Positions 47,076 through 59,014 of a stretch of DNA of 64,000 nt are shown here, in pieces. A program made the translations under genes and the position numbers. The notes below the pieces were generated by a model that saw nothing but the letters and a program-made list of their open reading frames with translations, was not told where the DNA came from and did not search any database. The stretch spans positions 698,805 through 762,804 of the forward strand of contig MU278354.1 of NCBI GenBank assembly GCA_022385755.1, given 5' to 3'. The number at the start of each line of letters is the position of its first letter. The first letter of the stretch is position 1. This stretch comes from Trametopsis cervina. Lineage: Eukaryota; Basidiomycota; Agaricomycetes; Polyporales; Irpicaceae.

Positions 47076-48822
47076 ATGCTGGCGAGATTTGTACACCGAC
47101 ACGGTCGTTCGACCGTGCTGCTCAGACCTGCACACGGACATACACACGTCAATCGGTTCCATACATCGCGCGTCTCTTGGGACAGAGTCCTGCGGACGTT
47201 CAAGCTCGCGGATATCGGAGAGGGCATAACGGAATGTGAAGTCATTCGGTGGTACGTCGCTCGAAACCGCGGTGTATGCGCACATTAGCATTCAGGAGTC
47301 TGACATTGGTGGCGTTCGCGAACAGGTCCGTGCAGCCCCCCGCCACCATCCAGTCATTCGACGCGCTATGCGAGGTGCAGAGCGACAAGGCGAGCGTGGA
47401 GATCACTAGTCCATTCGATGGTGTGATGAAAGAGCTCCTTGTGAAGGAGGGCGAGGTTGCCAAGGTCGGCGAGGGTCTGTGTATTATCGAGGTGGACTCG
47501 GCGGAGTACCCCTCCGACGAGGACAATCGTGCTCCAAGCCCACCACCCCGTCAAGAGCAGGCTCCTCCCAAGGTGGAGGAACCGTCAACACAACCTGTGT
47601 CTACCGAGGATGTCTCGCCTCCAAAGCCCGCTCGCAGGCCGCACCCTATGGATCCGAATGTGAGCTCAGATGCGAAGGCACCAGCCTCGAACGCGGAGAA
47701 CGTGCTTGCGACGCCCTCCGTGAGGCATTTTGCGAGGGAGAAAGGTGTAGATTTGGCGAAGCTGGCTCCCGGAAGTGGGAAGTGCGGCAGGGTTGAGAAG
47801 AAGGATATTGAGGTGTTCCTTGCAGGGCCAAAGGAGTCGAAGAGTCAGCGGAGTTCGGCGGTGGATGTGTCGCAGGACGTTGTGGTGGAGCTCGGACGGA
47901 CGAGGTATGGTATGTGGAAGGCGATGGTCAAGGTGAGAGTAACTTGTGCAGCATCCCATGAATATCGCTAATGATCCTGTTTGTTACAGAGTTTGGAGAT
48001 TCCACACTTTGGGTGAGCACATCGTTCAATGTTTTGTTACCACTTATTAACGAATACAACAGCTATTCTACAAGTCTCGATTTAACAGCACTTAATGACC
48101 TCATGCCAATTCTCAATACCCACATACCATCACACTACCTCCCCGCCTCCTCTCAGTCCTCCCAGCCACCCGTCATCTCCCCCGCATCCTTCTACGCAAC
48201 GCCAGCCCCTCCAGAGGTAGCCCCCTCAGGCCAATACACCAAACTCACATACCTTCCAATCCTCCTCAAGACCCTCTCGAAAGCCATGCTCGAATGGCCC
48301 ATCTTCCGCTCCTCGATAACCCCTGGCTGGTCGCCCTCCTCCTCCGAAAAACCCACCGTCACACTCCGTCCACACGCAGACATCAACGTCGCCCTCTCGA
48401 CGCCCACAGGTCTGTACACACCCACCCTCCAACGCGTCGACACCCACTCCGTCTACTCCCTCGCCTCGCAGCTGAGACACATTTCCCACCTCGGCCGCCA
48501 GGTTCCCTCAGGGCTCACGCCGGCCGAGATGCCCAAACGTGGTGGCACACTGACGGTTTCGAACATCGGTGGCATCGGCGACGGTGAAGGCGCATCGCCC
48601 GTACTCGTTCCGGGCGGGGGCGTTGCCATCGTCGCCGTCGGCCGTGCGAAATGGATATGGGACGTCGATCGTGGCGACGGGAAGGGGGAACGTAGGCTCA
48701 AGGTTAGCGTTAGCTGGAGTGCGGACCATCGAGTTGTGGAGGGCGCCGAGCTTGTCGCTTTCATCGAAGCGTGGCGGGCGTGGGTCGAGAACCCGCACAG
48801 ACTTATTGGTGAAGCCATATGA
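47076..48822 (+). CDS. Branched-chain alpha-keto acid dehydrogenase E2 (dihydrolipoyl transacylase)
   Basis: Four exons: 47076-47251, 47326-47932, 47990-48012 and 48063-48822, in phase for 521 residues. The N-terminus ([16 protein letters not shown]) is a typical mitochondrial presequence rich in Arg and hydroxyl residues. One lipoyl domain carries [15 protein letters not shown] with the lipoyl Lys near residue 80. A Pro-rich linker leads to the E1/E3-binding domain ([31 protein letters not shown]) and then the catalytic core with IPHFG and [17 protein letters not shown]. The active-site segment near 491 reads [12 protein letters not shown]: His is present, but the usual Asp of HxxxDG is Glu. 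E2 transfers acyl groups to CoA in branched-chain amino acid breakdown in the mitochondrial matrix. The core is most like BCKDH E2 rather than pyruvate dehydrogenase E2. Confidence 0.92.
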
Positions 48823-48976
48823 CGATACGGCGGCGGATTAAAAGTCGCGGACATTTAGCATGTATAGTATTACAACGTCGACTATGTTGGTCGTGCACTG
48901 AACCTTATCTCGAATGTAAACATACAGTAATTGACTCCCCTGGGGTTATCGAGATTGGGAAAGAATGCTGTGCGAA

Positions 48977-50437
48977 CTACACCACGGGGACAAACTCGAC
49001 GTCCAAGCCACCTCTCTCGATCCGCTGCTGCAATAGCGTGCGAAGGTCGTTTTCAAGCTGCTCTGCCACCGAGTTAGAGAAGCGCGAAAATCCCAATGTT
49101 AACTTGCGTAGCTGAGGCAGACGCGCAAGTGCTTCCTGTAAGCTGTGCCCGCCTACCGGTCGGTACCGTTGATCAGGGCAGAAGTCGAGCTGGAGCTTTG
49201 TAATGCTAGGAGATGCAAGATTGTCCATAAAGGACTCGAAGAGGTGGTTGGATATCCCTGTAGGTACCGTAAGGTGGACGTGGAGCGACTGGAGTTTCGC
49301 GCAAGAAGAGACTGCAACCCCTAGCTCCCGAAGTCGTGCTGCGTCACAGATATGAATCAATCATTCAAGGGGAGCATCATCTGCAAACCACTCACCTTGG
49401 TCGTACAATAGCTCTGCAGGGGATACCACTAAGGTCTCGAGTGCATGCTCATGCATCCTAAGCAATCTGGTGTGCGTTTGTATCCCCGCATTTGGTGCCG
49501 CAGGTTCGTATAGATATAAGGGGGGCGAACTCTTTTGAGTATGTATCTCCAAGGAAACGATGGGTTCTGCCAGCCCCAGGAGTACAGCTATTGCCAGATG
49601 GTTCAGTTCAGAGAATTGGCTTCCGATATGAAGGTTTCGCACGCGAGTCGGCAAGGACTGGGCAGTCCATCCAACTGGAACGCGTGGAAGGCTGTAAGGC
49701 CCCGCTGTCTTAGAGGTGTCGATCTGGAGTGTGTCAAGCCCGGCAAACAGACGGAGGAACGCCGCAAAGTTGTCTGCAAAGTCCTCATTTGTGCCGCACA
49801 AGTGGGCGTACAAGCTCTCCAGATGGAACTGATGCTGGGCAACCGGGAAGTTTTCCTCGGCCTTCTGAACGGCAATTGGACCGCGAGATAACGTTGTGTA
49901 TCGGAGTGCGAGGTGTGCGAGGCGGGGTAGCATCGCCAGAGCCGAGACGACCATCTCGTTATCCAGAATCAACCATGATACCGGCCTAACTCTGTACGTG
50001 TTTCCCCCAAAGTTACCACGATTGAAATCCATTGGGTCCCGAAAAGGCACCATTGGTATTATCTCTTCAGCTTGCCGTGTTCCTCCAAGAATGGTTAGGC
50101 GGCGTACCGCTGCAGCTGCACTGGGAGCAGAACGTAGAAAGGACGTGAACTCAGACCAAGACCTCGCCGCTGACCTATCCCATCGTGTCTCATTCGTGGG
50201 CACATCGTTGCTTGTCACCTTGACGAACAACGTGTGGAACAGGCGAGGCTCGCTTTCTGCGTGCCACGAGTAGGATACGAGATTACAAGCCGCCAGCGCA
50301 CCCTTATCGTCTTGGAGAAACCATATGATGCTACCTATGATCTCTGCGGGGAGGTGAAGCCCATGTCCAAGGTTCGACCAGGTGAACCTGAGTTCAGGAG
50401 TGGGAATGTCGATGGAATGAAGGGTATCGGAAGCCAT
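48977..50437 (-). CDS. F-box-like protein with leucine-rich C-terminal half
   Basis: Two exons, 50437-49396 and 49338-48977, give 467 residues; an in-frame ATG at 50506 would add 23. The N-terminus contains LGHGLHLPAEIIGSIIWFLQ, then ALAACNLVSYSWHAESEPRL and FHTLFV, which is an F-box-like helical unit (LPxEI..I...L...L..C.LVS..W). Further along, blocks such as LAHLALRYTTLSRG and LRKLTLGFSRFSNS resemble irregular leucine-rich repeats. F-box proteins recruit targets to SCF ubiquitin ligases through Skp1. This type is abundant and fast-evolving in mushrooms, and the substrate cannot be guessed. Single-copy in this window and unrelated in sequence to the F-box gene at the right edge. Confidence 0.8.
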
Positions 50438-50920
50438 TCTAGCTACGACTGCACGAGATGTATCAGCTTTACCCTGGAGTGAATGAAATCGGGCTGACCT
50501 CTTCACAGCCGTCCGTAGGGGATAGGGTATAGCTTCACTTCAGCGCTAGGGGTCAGCGAAAGGATGAGTGTGAGAAGAACCTGTTGATGACTTTACCAAA
50601 GTAACAATCATTCCCTATATAGAATTCGTGGTGCTGGTTTACGTTCGTTACTGCGCGATAAGATTCAGAGGATATTATATCGCCGTACAGTAACGAAGGA
50701 AGGCTATCTAGCCTTCAACACTAAATCGGAGGCTTAGTGCGTTAAGATCACTGCAGCTGACTTGCAGGCTGTCACAGGAAGAACCTGAGAGACCCATGAT
50801 ATGACAAGGGGAGGGGGTGGAGCCTGAGAGAGAATGAACACTTGGAAATGAAAGGAGTCTCACATAGGAACATTCTTGCAACTTCGAAGCAGGTAGTATG
50901 ATACAATCCGCAGGAATATC
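50438..50920. other. 483 bp intergenic region
   Basis: Upstream of the F-box-like gene and downstream of cullin-4; both are on the minus strand. No further gene signal. Confidence 0.4.
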
Positions 50921-53866
50921 CTACGCAACATAGATGAGCAAATTCATGTCGTCTTCATCTCTCCTCAGATAGTCATTCTCCACCAAGTTGTCGATTCGCT
51001 TCTTGATCATGGGTATATCAGGCTTAAAGTGCTGCTTCACAGCTTCGATCGTAGCTGTTTTGAGCTGTTCGTATTGCAGCTGCTTCTTGCCCTTCATGAC
51101 TCGGACAATGGCAGCGTCGAGTGCGTATTTGCGATCGCCTTCGATGAGAGTCTGGGTGCGTTGCGTTTCCTCAGCCTGGTGACACTTGTGTCAGTCACGG
51201 TATAAACAACGGTAGCGGGGACTACGCACCGTCTCCTTGACCTGAATAGAGTTGATGTGGACACGGTATGCATGATCCGTAAAGTCGGCATTGAAGAAGA
51301 ATATGTCTCCGTCATTAACATCTTTCCCGGGGGGTTGCTTCTTCAACACCCGCTTCTTACCACACGCCAGACTTTGCAATATTCTGCGAAGTTCGCCATC
51401 CTCTATTGTCTCATTAATACTGAGCGGGAAATCAGTTTGTCACAGGAACGTACCCATTTGTGTCAGCATCTTGATCTCCGAGAAGGGCTTCTCGTCACCC
51501 TCGTTAAAGAGAAGCAGAATAATCGCCTGATACAGGCTGACCGAAAGCTCCTTCTCCCCCGCGCTGAATCTAGCTCGGACGGTGGCAATACCGAGGCTAT
51601 GGTCCCAATCCAGCTTGTGCCCGGAATGTTTCTTTCTATAAAAGTTCATATACGCCTGTAGTTCTTCTCCCATCTGTCGACAGTTCAGAAAAGAATATCT
51701 CCCAAATAAATACAGAGCATACCCATTCCGGAAGCGCAACATTTTCTTTACGACCAGCAAAAGGCCAGACACTATGCTGCAGGACCATGACTGTTACTTT
51801 GTGGTGTGTAGTATCCACGAGTGCACCGACACGAGGCTGTAGATACTCCTTCATGAGATCTCTAGAAAGGGAGAGATCGGTGAACATCTGGTCGCCCATG
51901 CTGAACTCAGGGTCGTATTCTGTACTCAAGTATTATTAGTAACAGTAGTCAAAGACCGAACTGACTGATACGGACGTTCTTTGAGCTTCTTCAGCATTGC
52001 CTTCTCGTGATCGTCAGAGGCGGACTTCTCCAACAATAACCTCTTAGCCAGCGCTCTGTGATAGAACGCACGGAAGACATCCTTGTCATCCGTGAACCTA
52101 TACAGTCCAAGTGCAGCGTCCAATTCCGCCGTGTACGTTCTGTCTTCTTTGCCCTTCTGGCCTCGGCGCATGGCTTTATCGATATACTTAGCGATCAGTT
52201 CCGCGGGCTTGTTTCGCCTAGATTTGAAACCTTTCGCGAAGGCATCAATCATTGCATAGCCGAATTCTTTGTTTGGAATCCTGTCGGTTCGGGGTTCGAT
52301 ATCCATTGGCACAGCAGAGGTGGAAGGATTCGAAGGGATAGATTCAGACACCTTGACCTCATCGACGAACGCGGTAGAAACGAGCTTATCGCCGAAATCC
52401 TTGAACTCGAGGAGCTTGGGGACCATGTTCTCATCGTCTTTGATGTCTTTGACAATATTCACCACACCAGTCTAGAATGAGGTCTTCGGTGAACAACCAT
52501 AACGTGTAGTGAAAAAAGATCCTTACCTCCACCTGGGCTTTGAAACAGAATAACATAATCTTATGTCCATCGACGGCCGCGAACATGCGGTACATGCGGC
52601 GCAGCCCGTCGAGATCTTTGACCTCCATGAGAGGAGGAATAGCTGTTGTGCATGAGTATGTAGTTTCATTTTCAGGAGCAAAACTGATACCTTGTTTGGC
52701 TATCCATTCTAAACTATCGGACAGCTGTGCCCGGCGCACAGTGTCCTTCACTTGGCCCCAGCTCCTTGGCAGCAACACCTCCTCGCATATCTTCTGTTCT
52801 TGCAGATCGCGCTCTTCACATCGGACCAAGAATCGAGGCGCGCTAAGCGATTCGCGTAACTTGGCACTCTCCTCTAGGTAGAATTCGCGGGTAACTTTGA
52901 GGAAGAAGTGCTCGAATATCCGTTGGTACTGGTCATGATGGGCGAGACAGCCGACAAGTCGGACAATAATCCCCCGCAGATCATGCACTGTTGCTGTGAC
53001 CCTCTCAGTCTCAACCCATTCTTTGACCCCGTCTTGGATTTTGGCCACCATAGTCTGGTCCTCGAATACGCGCCCAATGAAGAGCTGATAGGCAAGTGAC
53101 CTGGTAGTAGATATGAAGGGTACTGCCGGTAACTAAGCCCAAGTTTTGAACTTACCGAATGGACGATACACCCTTATTCTTCATAGCGTAGACTTTGTCA
53201 AGATAAACCAGAAGGGACTCGAGGAGATGCTGTACAGATGGTAAATGACGGAGACCAACACACGCCACACCCCAACTTACCACTCGTCCCTCAAACCATT
53301 CACATGCCTCAACAAACGACTGGAGCCAATGAATCCCGGGTTGCGAGAGCTCCAAGAGCTGGCGAGACACCCGGCCGACACATTGCTCTAGACTGAGCTT
53401 CAGATTCTCATACAGACCTTCTCCTCGGTCGGCTTCACAGACCACAGCTCTGCACGCAGAGTAAAGTTTCTCATACGTAGCAGGCAGCTCATCCGTGATG
53501 CTGCTATCTAAGAGAATTCTGATAGATGCCCGGATGATGTTGAAGTACGAATCGTAGGTACTGCTAGCTGGTGTCTTGACTAGGATGTGTAATTGATGAG
53601 GTGATCGTAACAGAAGGGGTAAATGGCTCACTTGGAGGGCCTTGAAGTCTCAGAGCGAGCGTGTTGGTGTCGCCAACGCTAGCAGTATTGCTAGCATCAA
53701 CTAGACGCGACCTAGATGCAGAGGCGGAATCAGAGTCTGCTTCCAGACGAGGGGTCTTCCGTGGAGGTGAATCGGACCGTTCGACTGCCCCAAAGGGCGA
53801 AGACCGAAACGAAGAAAATGCCTTTGAGGATGGTAAGGTTAAGAGTGTATGAACATCGACTGCCAT
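50921..53866 (-). CDS. CUL4: Cullin-4, scaffold of DDB1-type ubiquitin ligases
   Basis: Ten exons: 53866-53632, 53579-53281, 53229-53156, 53100-52691, 52642-52527, 52471-51976, 51919-51723, 51673-51454, 51402-51230 and 51175-50921, in phase for 824 residues. A basic N-terminal segment ([10 protein letters not shown]) is a likely nuclear localisation signal. Cullin repeats follow, with [13 protein letters not shown] and [15 protein letters not shown]. The cullin homology part has [38 protein letters not shown] and [18 protein letters not shown]. The C-terminal WHB domain has [18 protein letters not shown] and [10 protein letters not shown], whose Lys (about 768) is the expected NEDD8 site. The LQSLACGK and RVLKK pattern points to cullin-4 rather than cullins 1-3. 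Cul4-DDB1 ligases act in nucleotide excision repair, chromatin and replication licensing. It is transcribed divergently from its exchange factor CAND1. Confidence 0.93.
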
Positions 53867-54155
53867 GTTGACGACGACTTAGTCCGCTTGCTTGTTGTAG
53901 TAGCGGTGCGAGATAATGAGGACGATCGTAAGCCGAGCATCATCCAGCTTCGAATCTCAGATCTCACGCGTCGAGAACGGATGTTCCCGAGCGCACTGGA
54001 ACCAAATGGGCGCCTATGCAAGATGCATAAACCGCTGCACGCGCACGCGCTTTGCTTGTACACCACGACCTGGGGCATTTCCCCTGCATATCTCCTTCAT
54101 TCACGTCTCTGCAATCCTGGAACTTGGCACGTAAATTGGTGGTAGGCTGTGCAAC
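53867..54155. promoter_or_regulatory. 289 bp divergent promoter region, CUL4 / CAND1
   Basis: The only spacer between the two start codons. Both transcripts must start here. No specific factor site identified. Confidence 0.5.
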
Positions 54156-57100
54156 ATGACGAAAGCATATGTGATGAATGGGCTCATCGAGAAGGTGATC
54201 GCATGGCGGAATTCATCTGTGGTCCTTGTGCTGAACGAATCTATGTATTGACAGATGCAATCGCCCGACCAGGACTTCCGGTAATGCCTCTGATAACGCG
54301 TGAAATGTGAATCTATACTTAATTCTTGATAAATCAGGTATATGGGCTTGAACGATCTCCTATTGGAGATCAAGCAGGATCAGAACAGCTTCATAGGTGA
54401 CGAAGGCACAGAGACCAAAGTCCTCAAGCAGGTTCTTACTCTCGTGGAGGACAAAATATCCGAAGTAAAGAACCAGGCCGTGAAGACGTGAGATTAACTA
54501 TTTACCGCCAGTGCCACACAACTCAACTTAGTACAGCCTCGGGCAACTCATCAAGATCATTCGTGAATCGCAAATGGTCATGGTTGTGGACAAGTTGATA
54601 GACTTCTCTTCATCGCAAGATGAAGAACTGAGAGATATTGCAGGCCTCGGTTAGTACCTCTCCGTTCAATTATCCACGTAAAACTAAAGTTGACTGCTGC
54701 ACAAGCCTTGAAGACAATCACTGCGGAACTACCCCAGGAAGGCAAGATTGCAGCTAAAGCATGCGAGAAGTTGACGCCTAAACTATTGACACAACTTTCC
54801 AGCGTGAGTCGTAGTGTGCAAACGTGTTGGATTTATGTTCTCATTTTTCGTTTATTATTGTAGCCAAGTATTCCTCCAGAGACTCTCCTCGAAACGCTTG
54901 CCATTCTATCGATCTTAATCACTCGATTCCCTGCTTACCTCTCAGATCCCGCATTGTCGCCAGCGCCGCTCACTGTTATCACCCCATTACTTTCACATCC
55001 CCGAGTGGCTGTGAGGAAACGGGCTATCACCACTCTAGCTCAGTTCTTGCCCATCTCACAGCCTCAGCACTTCTTGGATCTTCTCAAAACTCTCATTATA
55101 CCTAATCTTGCTCCTTCTGCAGATCTGGACAAGCAGCGGACCACCGTGCAGTTGGTTGCCGCAGTGGCACGCCACTCGCCCCATCAGATAGCACCAGTGC
55201 TCAATGACGTTGTCCCAGGAATAATCAAGGCCGTATCAAAGGAAGATGAAGAACTGCGGGAAAGCGGCTTGCAGGTCAGTACATGGATATTTGAGCATCA
55301 CGGATGCTAATAATGATGCGGCTTCTCAGGCCTTGGATGCCCTTGTGCTCAGATGTCCCACTGAAATTACACCTTTCCTCGGCAATATCATCCAGGCGGG
55401 AGCAAACTCGATCAAATATGACCCTGTATGTACCCAGCTACCCCTCCACGAACAGTCACTGACAGGATATGTAGAATTATGCAGGTGATGTAGACGACGA
55501 AGACGAAGAGATGGCCGATGATGACGAGGACGACGACGCGGAGCTGGATGAGTACGTGCTCACTGCACTCTTCAGATCGATACTCAACTAATCATTCGCA
55601 GTTATTCTGACGATGAGGATACATCATATAAGATCCGTCGATCAGCCACGAAGCTACTCGCCGCTGTTATTGGCACACGCCCAGAATTGCTCGTGACATT
55701 ATATAAGGATATCTCACCCGTCCTCATATCTCGTTTTGGAGATCGTGAAGAGACTGTCCGAGTCGAGGTATGGGCAACCTACGGTATTCTACTTTCGCAA
55801 ACGAAGGTGTACGCCGGCGTGCCCCAGGCAAAGGATGCAGAGTATAGCATAGGTGGGAAACGGAAGCGTGATGAAGGCATGGACATCGAAGAGACTCCCT
55901 TGACTCTGCTTCAGAGACAGGTACCTCAGCTTGCAAAATCGTTATTGGCCCAATTGAAGTCTCCCAAAACGTCTGCGGCCACGTTACAAGCAGGTTTCAG
56001 CCTGTTGAACTCTCTTCTTGCTGTTCTCCCTGGATGCCTATCGAGTCAAGCTCCTCAGATAATCGCCAATTCCAAAGCTGTGCTGTCTCAATCCTCCACT
56101 TCTGCTGCCAATCTGCAAGTTTCATGCTTATCATTCCTTGGTGTTTTCTTTGCTTCGCACCCGCCAGCCGCGTTCACCGGCTCTTTGGACTCGATTCTTC
56201 CTCGACTGTTGAAGTCGCTGACGGAACGGCACCCCAAGATCACCTCTGAGGCTTTCCGCACGTTTTCGTCCCTACTGACCGCCCTCAAACCAGTCAAAGG
56301 AGGGGACTGGGTGGATCATGTATACGCTGAATGCCTATCGAGGCTGAGTAATCACGATACAGATGCGGAAGTTCGAACCTGTGCCGAGAAGACTATCAGC
56401 GATCTCTGGATCTCTGCTACAGATGTGCTGAAGGCGAAGGATCGTCGAGAATGGGAGATCATTTGCCGTACTAGTGGAAGGACGGAAGGCGCCGTCGAAG
56501 TCGTCAGCCGTGTAGCGCGCGAAGTAGACATGGATGATCTTTGGGTCACCGGCTGCGTTGATTGGGCACTGAATCTTCTCAAACGAAGTGGGCGGGCGGG
56601 TAGGAACGACCTGTTTGTATGTTTGGATGCGCTGTTGAGACGGTACGTATTGCTCTATAAACGTTACATTACAGCAGCTCAGACCTTGATTTCTTCAGAT
56701 ATGGCACGGGTATTCCGTCTGACCTTCCGGCGGCCATTGTCAGTCAGATGCGGCCGTACATCTCCATTAACGACGTTGCCCTCCTGTCTCACGCTCTCAA
56801 CATTATCTCCCTTCTTCTGGAGCTCGCCCCTGCTGCTACCTTCCCCGAAGTCGAAACTGATTTCCTCGCAGAGATCTGCAACATCGCTCATTCTCCCCTT
56901 GTGGCTGGGGTTCCTTTCGAATCCGTTCTCGACTTCTTTGCCGCACTCGTTCAGGCAGACATGCAGATCGCCACTCATGTGGTGCCCAACTTGGTCGCTT
57001 CTGTGGCAACAGCGCCGAAGACGGAGGTGTCTTATTCCAACGTTGCGAGATGTATTGGACAAGTAGTGAAATGCCAACAAACCGTCGCTGCTGGCACCAT

Positions 57101-58591
57101 TGCAGAGTTTGCTAAGCATCTCAAGGTTCGCCACACGCTTGAAGTGTACCCATCTCCGTCTACTGATTCTCGTTCAGGCATCGTCGAAGGCAAAGCCGAC
57201 ACAAGTTGTACTGAGTCTTCTTGTCGTGGGTGAAGTGGGAAGGTTCATGTGAGTAAGATGTTGTGTGTGTGTGTGTTTTGCCCGAATTTATTCTACTGTA
57301 GCGACATGTCCCCTCAGCAAGATATCTTCAACGCCGCAATTGAACGGTTTGGTGCTGAACAAGAGGAGATCAGAACAGCCGCTGCCTTTGCTGCTGGTAA
57401 CATCGCCGTCGGAAACCTTCACCATTTCCTGCCTGTGATCGTCAAGATGGTTGAGAAAGACCCTGTTAAACGACTGTTGTCACTGCATGCGCTCAAAGAG
57501 GTGGTTACACATTGTTCGCATGGTCAACTCGAGAACGTTGCAGATCTACTCTGGGTACCACTGTTTTCGAATTCCGAAGACTCGGAAGAGATCACGCGCA
57601 ACGTCGCTGCGGCTTGCCTCGGAAAGCTTGCTATGACAGTGCCGTCGAGATATCTACCCCAACTACATGTGAGCGTAACATTTAACAGCAAAAATGCTCT
57701 TCTGACGCGAGAGGTGTTCATAGGAGCGTATCAAAGACGAGACTCCAGCGGCGCGAGCTACGGTTATCTCTGCGATTAGGTACACATTCGCCGAGTCAAC
57801 TCGGTCATACGATGAACTGCTGGGTTCTGTCATTATGGACTTCTTGAGCCTGATTGCAGATGCTGACCTCGTGAGTTTTCGACGTATTCGGTCCGACGCA
57901 CGAACAATATGCTTATCGTCGTGAATAACACACCAGACTGTCCGCCGCCTTGCCTTGTCAGCTTTGAACTCGGCAGCTCGCACCAAACCTCATCTCATTC
58001 GTGACCACCTGCCCACCATCTTACCCACGCTGTACCAAGAGACAGTGATCAAGTCAGAGCTGATCCGTACGGTCCAGATGGGTCCTTGGACCCACAAGGT
58101 CGACGACGGCCTCGAGGCCCGAAAGACGGCGTACGAGACGCTATACACTCTAGTACGTCTTCATCTCAATAACGTATCTCACTCCATGCGCTAACACGTT
58201 CATTGAACATCAGCTCGACACATGCCTCACAAAGCTCGATCTGCACGAGTTCCTCGGGCACGTCCTCTCCGGTCTCTCCGACGACTCAGACGAGGTCAAG
58301 GTCATCTGCCACATGATGCTGTTCCGCCTCGCGCAGGTGGCGCCAACGGCGATCTCGCAGCGGCTGGACGACATCACGCCGACGCTCGAGAAGAGCATGC
58401 AGGGCGCAACGGTCACGAAGGACACCGTCAAACAGGACCTAGAGCGCGCGGGTGAGCTGCAGCGCAGTACGCTGCGTGCCGTCGTTGCGCTCAGCCGGGT
58501 GTCGCAGGCAGGCGCGTCGCCCAAGTTTGACGCGTTTGTGGAGGCAATGAAGAGGAATGCGGATTGGAGCCACGAATTCAAGGAGCTCTGA
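54156..58591 (+). CDS. CAND1: CAND1 (TIP120), cullin exchange factor
   Basis: Fifteen exons: 54156-54194, 54255-54280, 54338-54487, 54537-54649, 54706-54803, 54864-55274, 55330-55425, 55475-55551, 55602-56642, 56699-57125, 57178-57248, 57302-57668, 57724-57870, 57937-58152 and 58214-58591, in phase for 1218 residues (human CAND1 1230). The first two exons give the start MTKAYVMNGLIEK then MQSPDQDFR. HEAT repeats run throughout (RVAVRKRAITTLAQFLP, ALDALVLRCPTEITPFL). An acidic loop (DEDEEMADDDEDDDAELDD) lies at about 318-337. The C-terminal TIP120 region has HLPTILPTLYQETVIKSEL and VDDGLEARKTAYETLYTLLD. CAND1 wraps un-neddylated cullin-RING cores and swaps their substrate receptors. It sits next to cullin-4. 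Confidence 0.95.
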
Positions 58592-59014
58592 GATGGAACG
58601 GCTGTATGAGCTATGTAGCATACAAAGACGAAAAACGCACCGATGTAATTTTGCTTTGGGTCTCATGTACTTCACTTTGACCTCCAATGTATCCAACACG
58701 CCACTCAAATTTCACTTCACTTGACGACTGATCAGGGCCGGTTTTCGCGAGTAATTGTAATAGTAAGTAGAAGAATGGAGAATGTTAAGGAGTGTTCTGG
58801 CCGCTGCGCGGCAATACTAAGGCAGGTAAGCATATTTTTCGAAACTATCAAAAATGAAAGAGAGTACGGTACAACATTACGAAAGTAAGAACATACATCA
58901 GGGCAGGGAATACTCTGATATCCAAACTATAAACCCTAGTGAACACCACGCAGCTATAGCTATAGCTGGCTAGCTAGTATGGGTCCACCCAACACCCGAA
59001 CCGAGGACGTGGAG
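58592..59014. other. 423 bp convergent 3' region
   Basis: 3' flanks of CAND1 and of the UNC93-like paralogue, which point toward each other. No gene seen. Confidence 0.4.
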
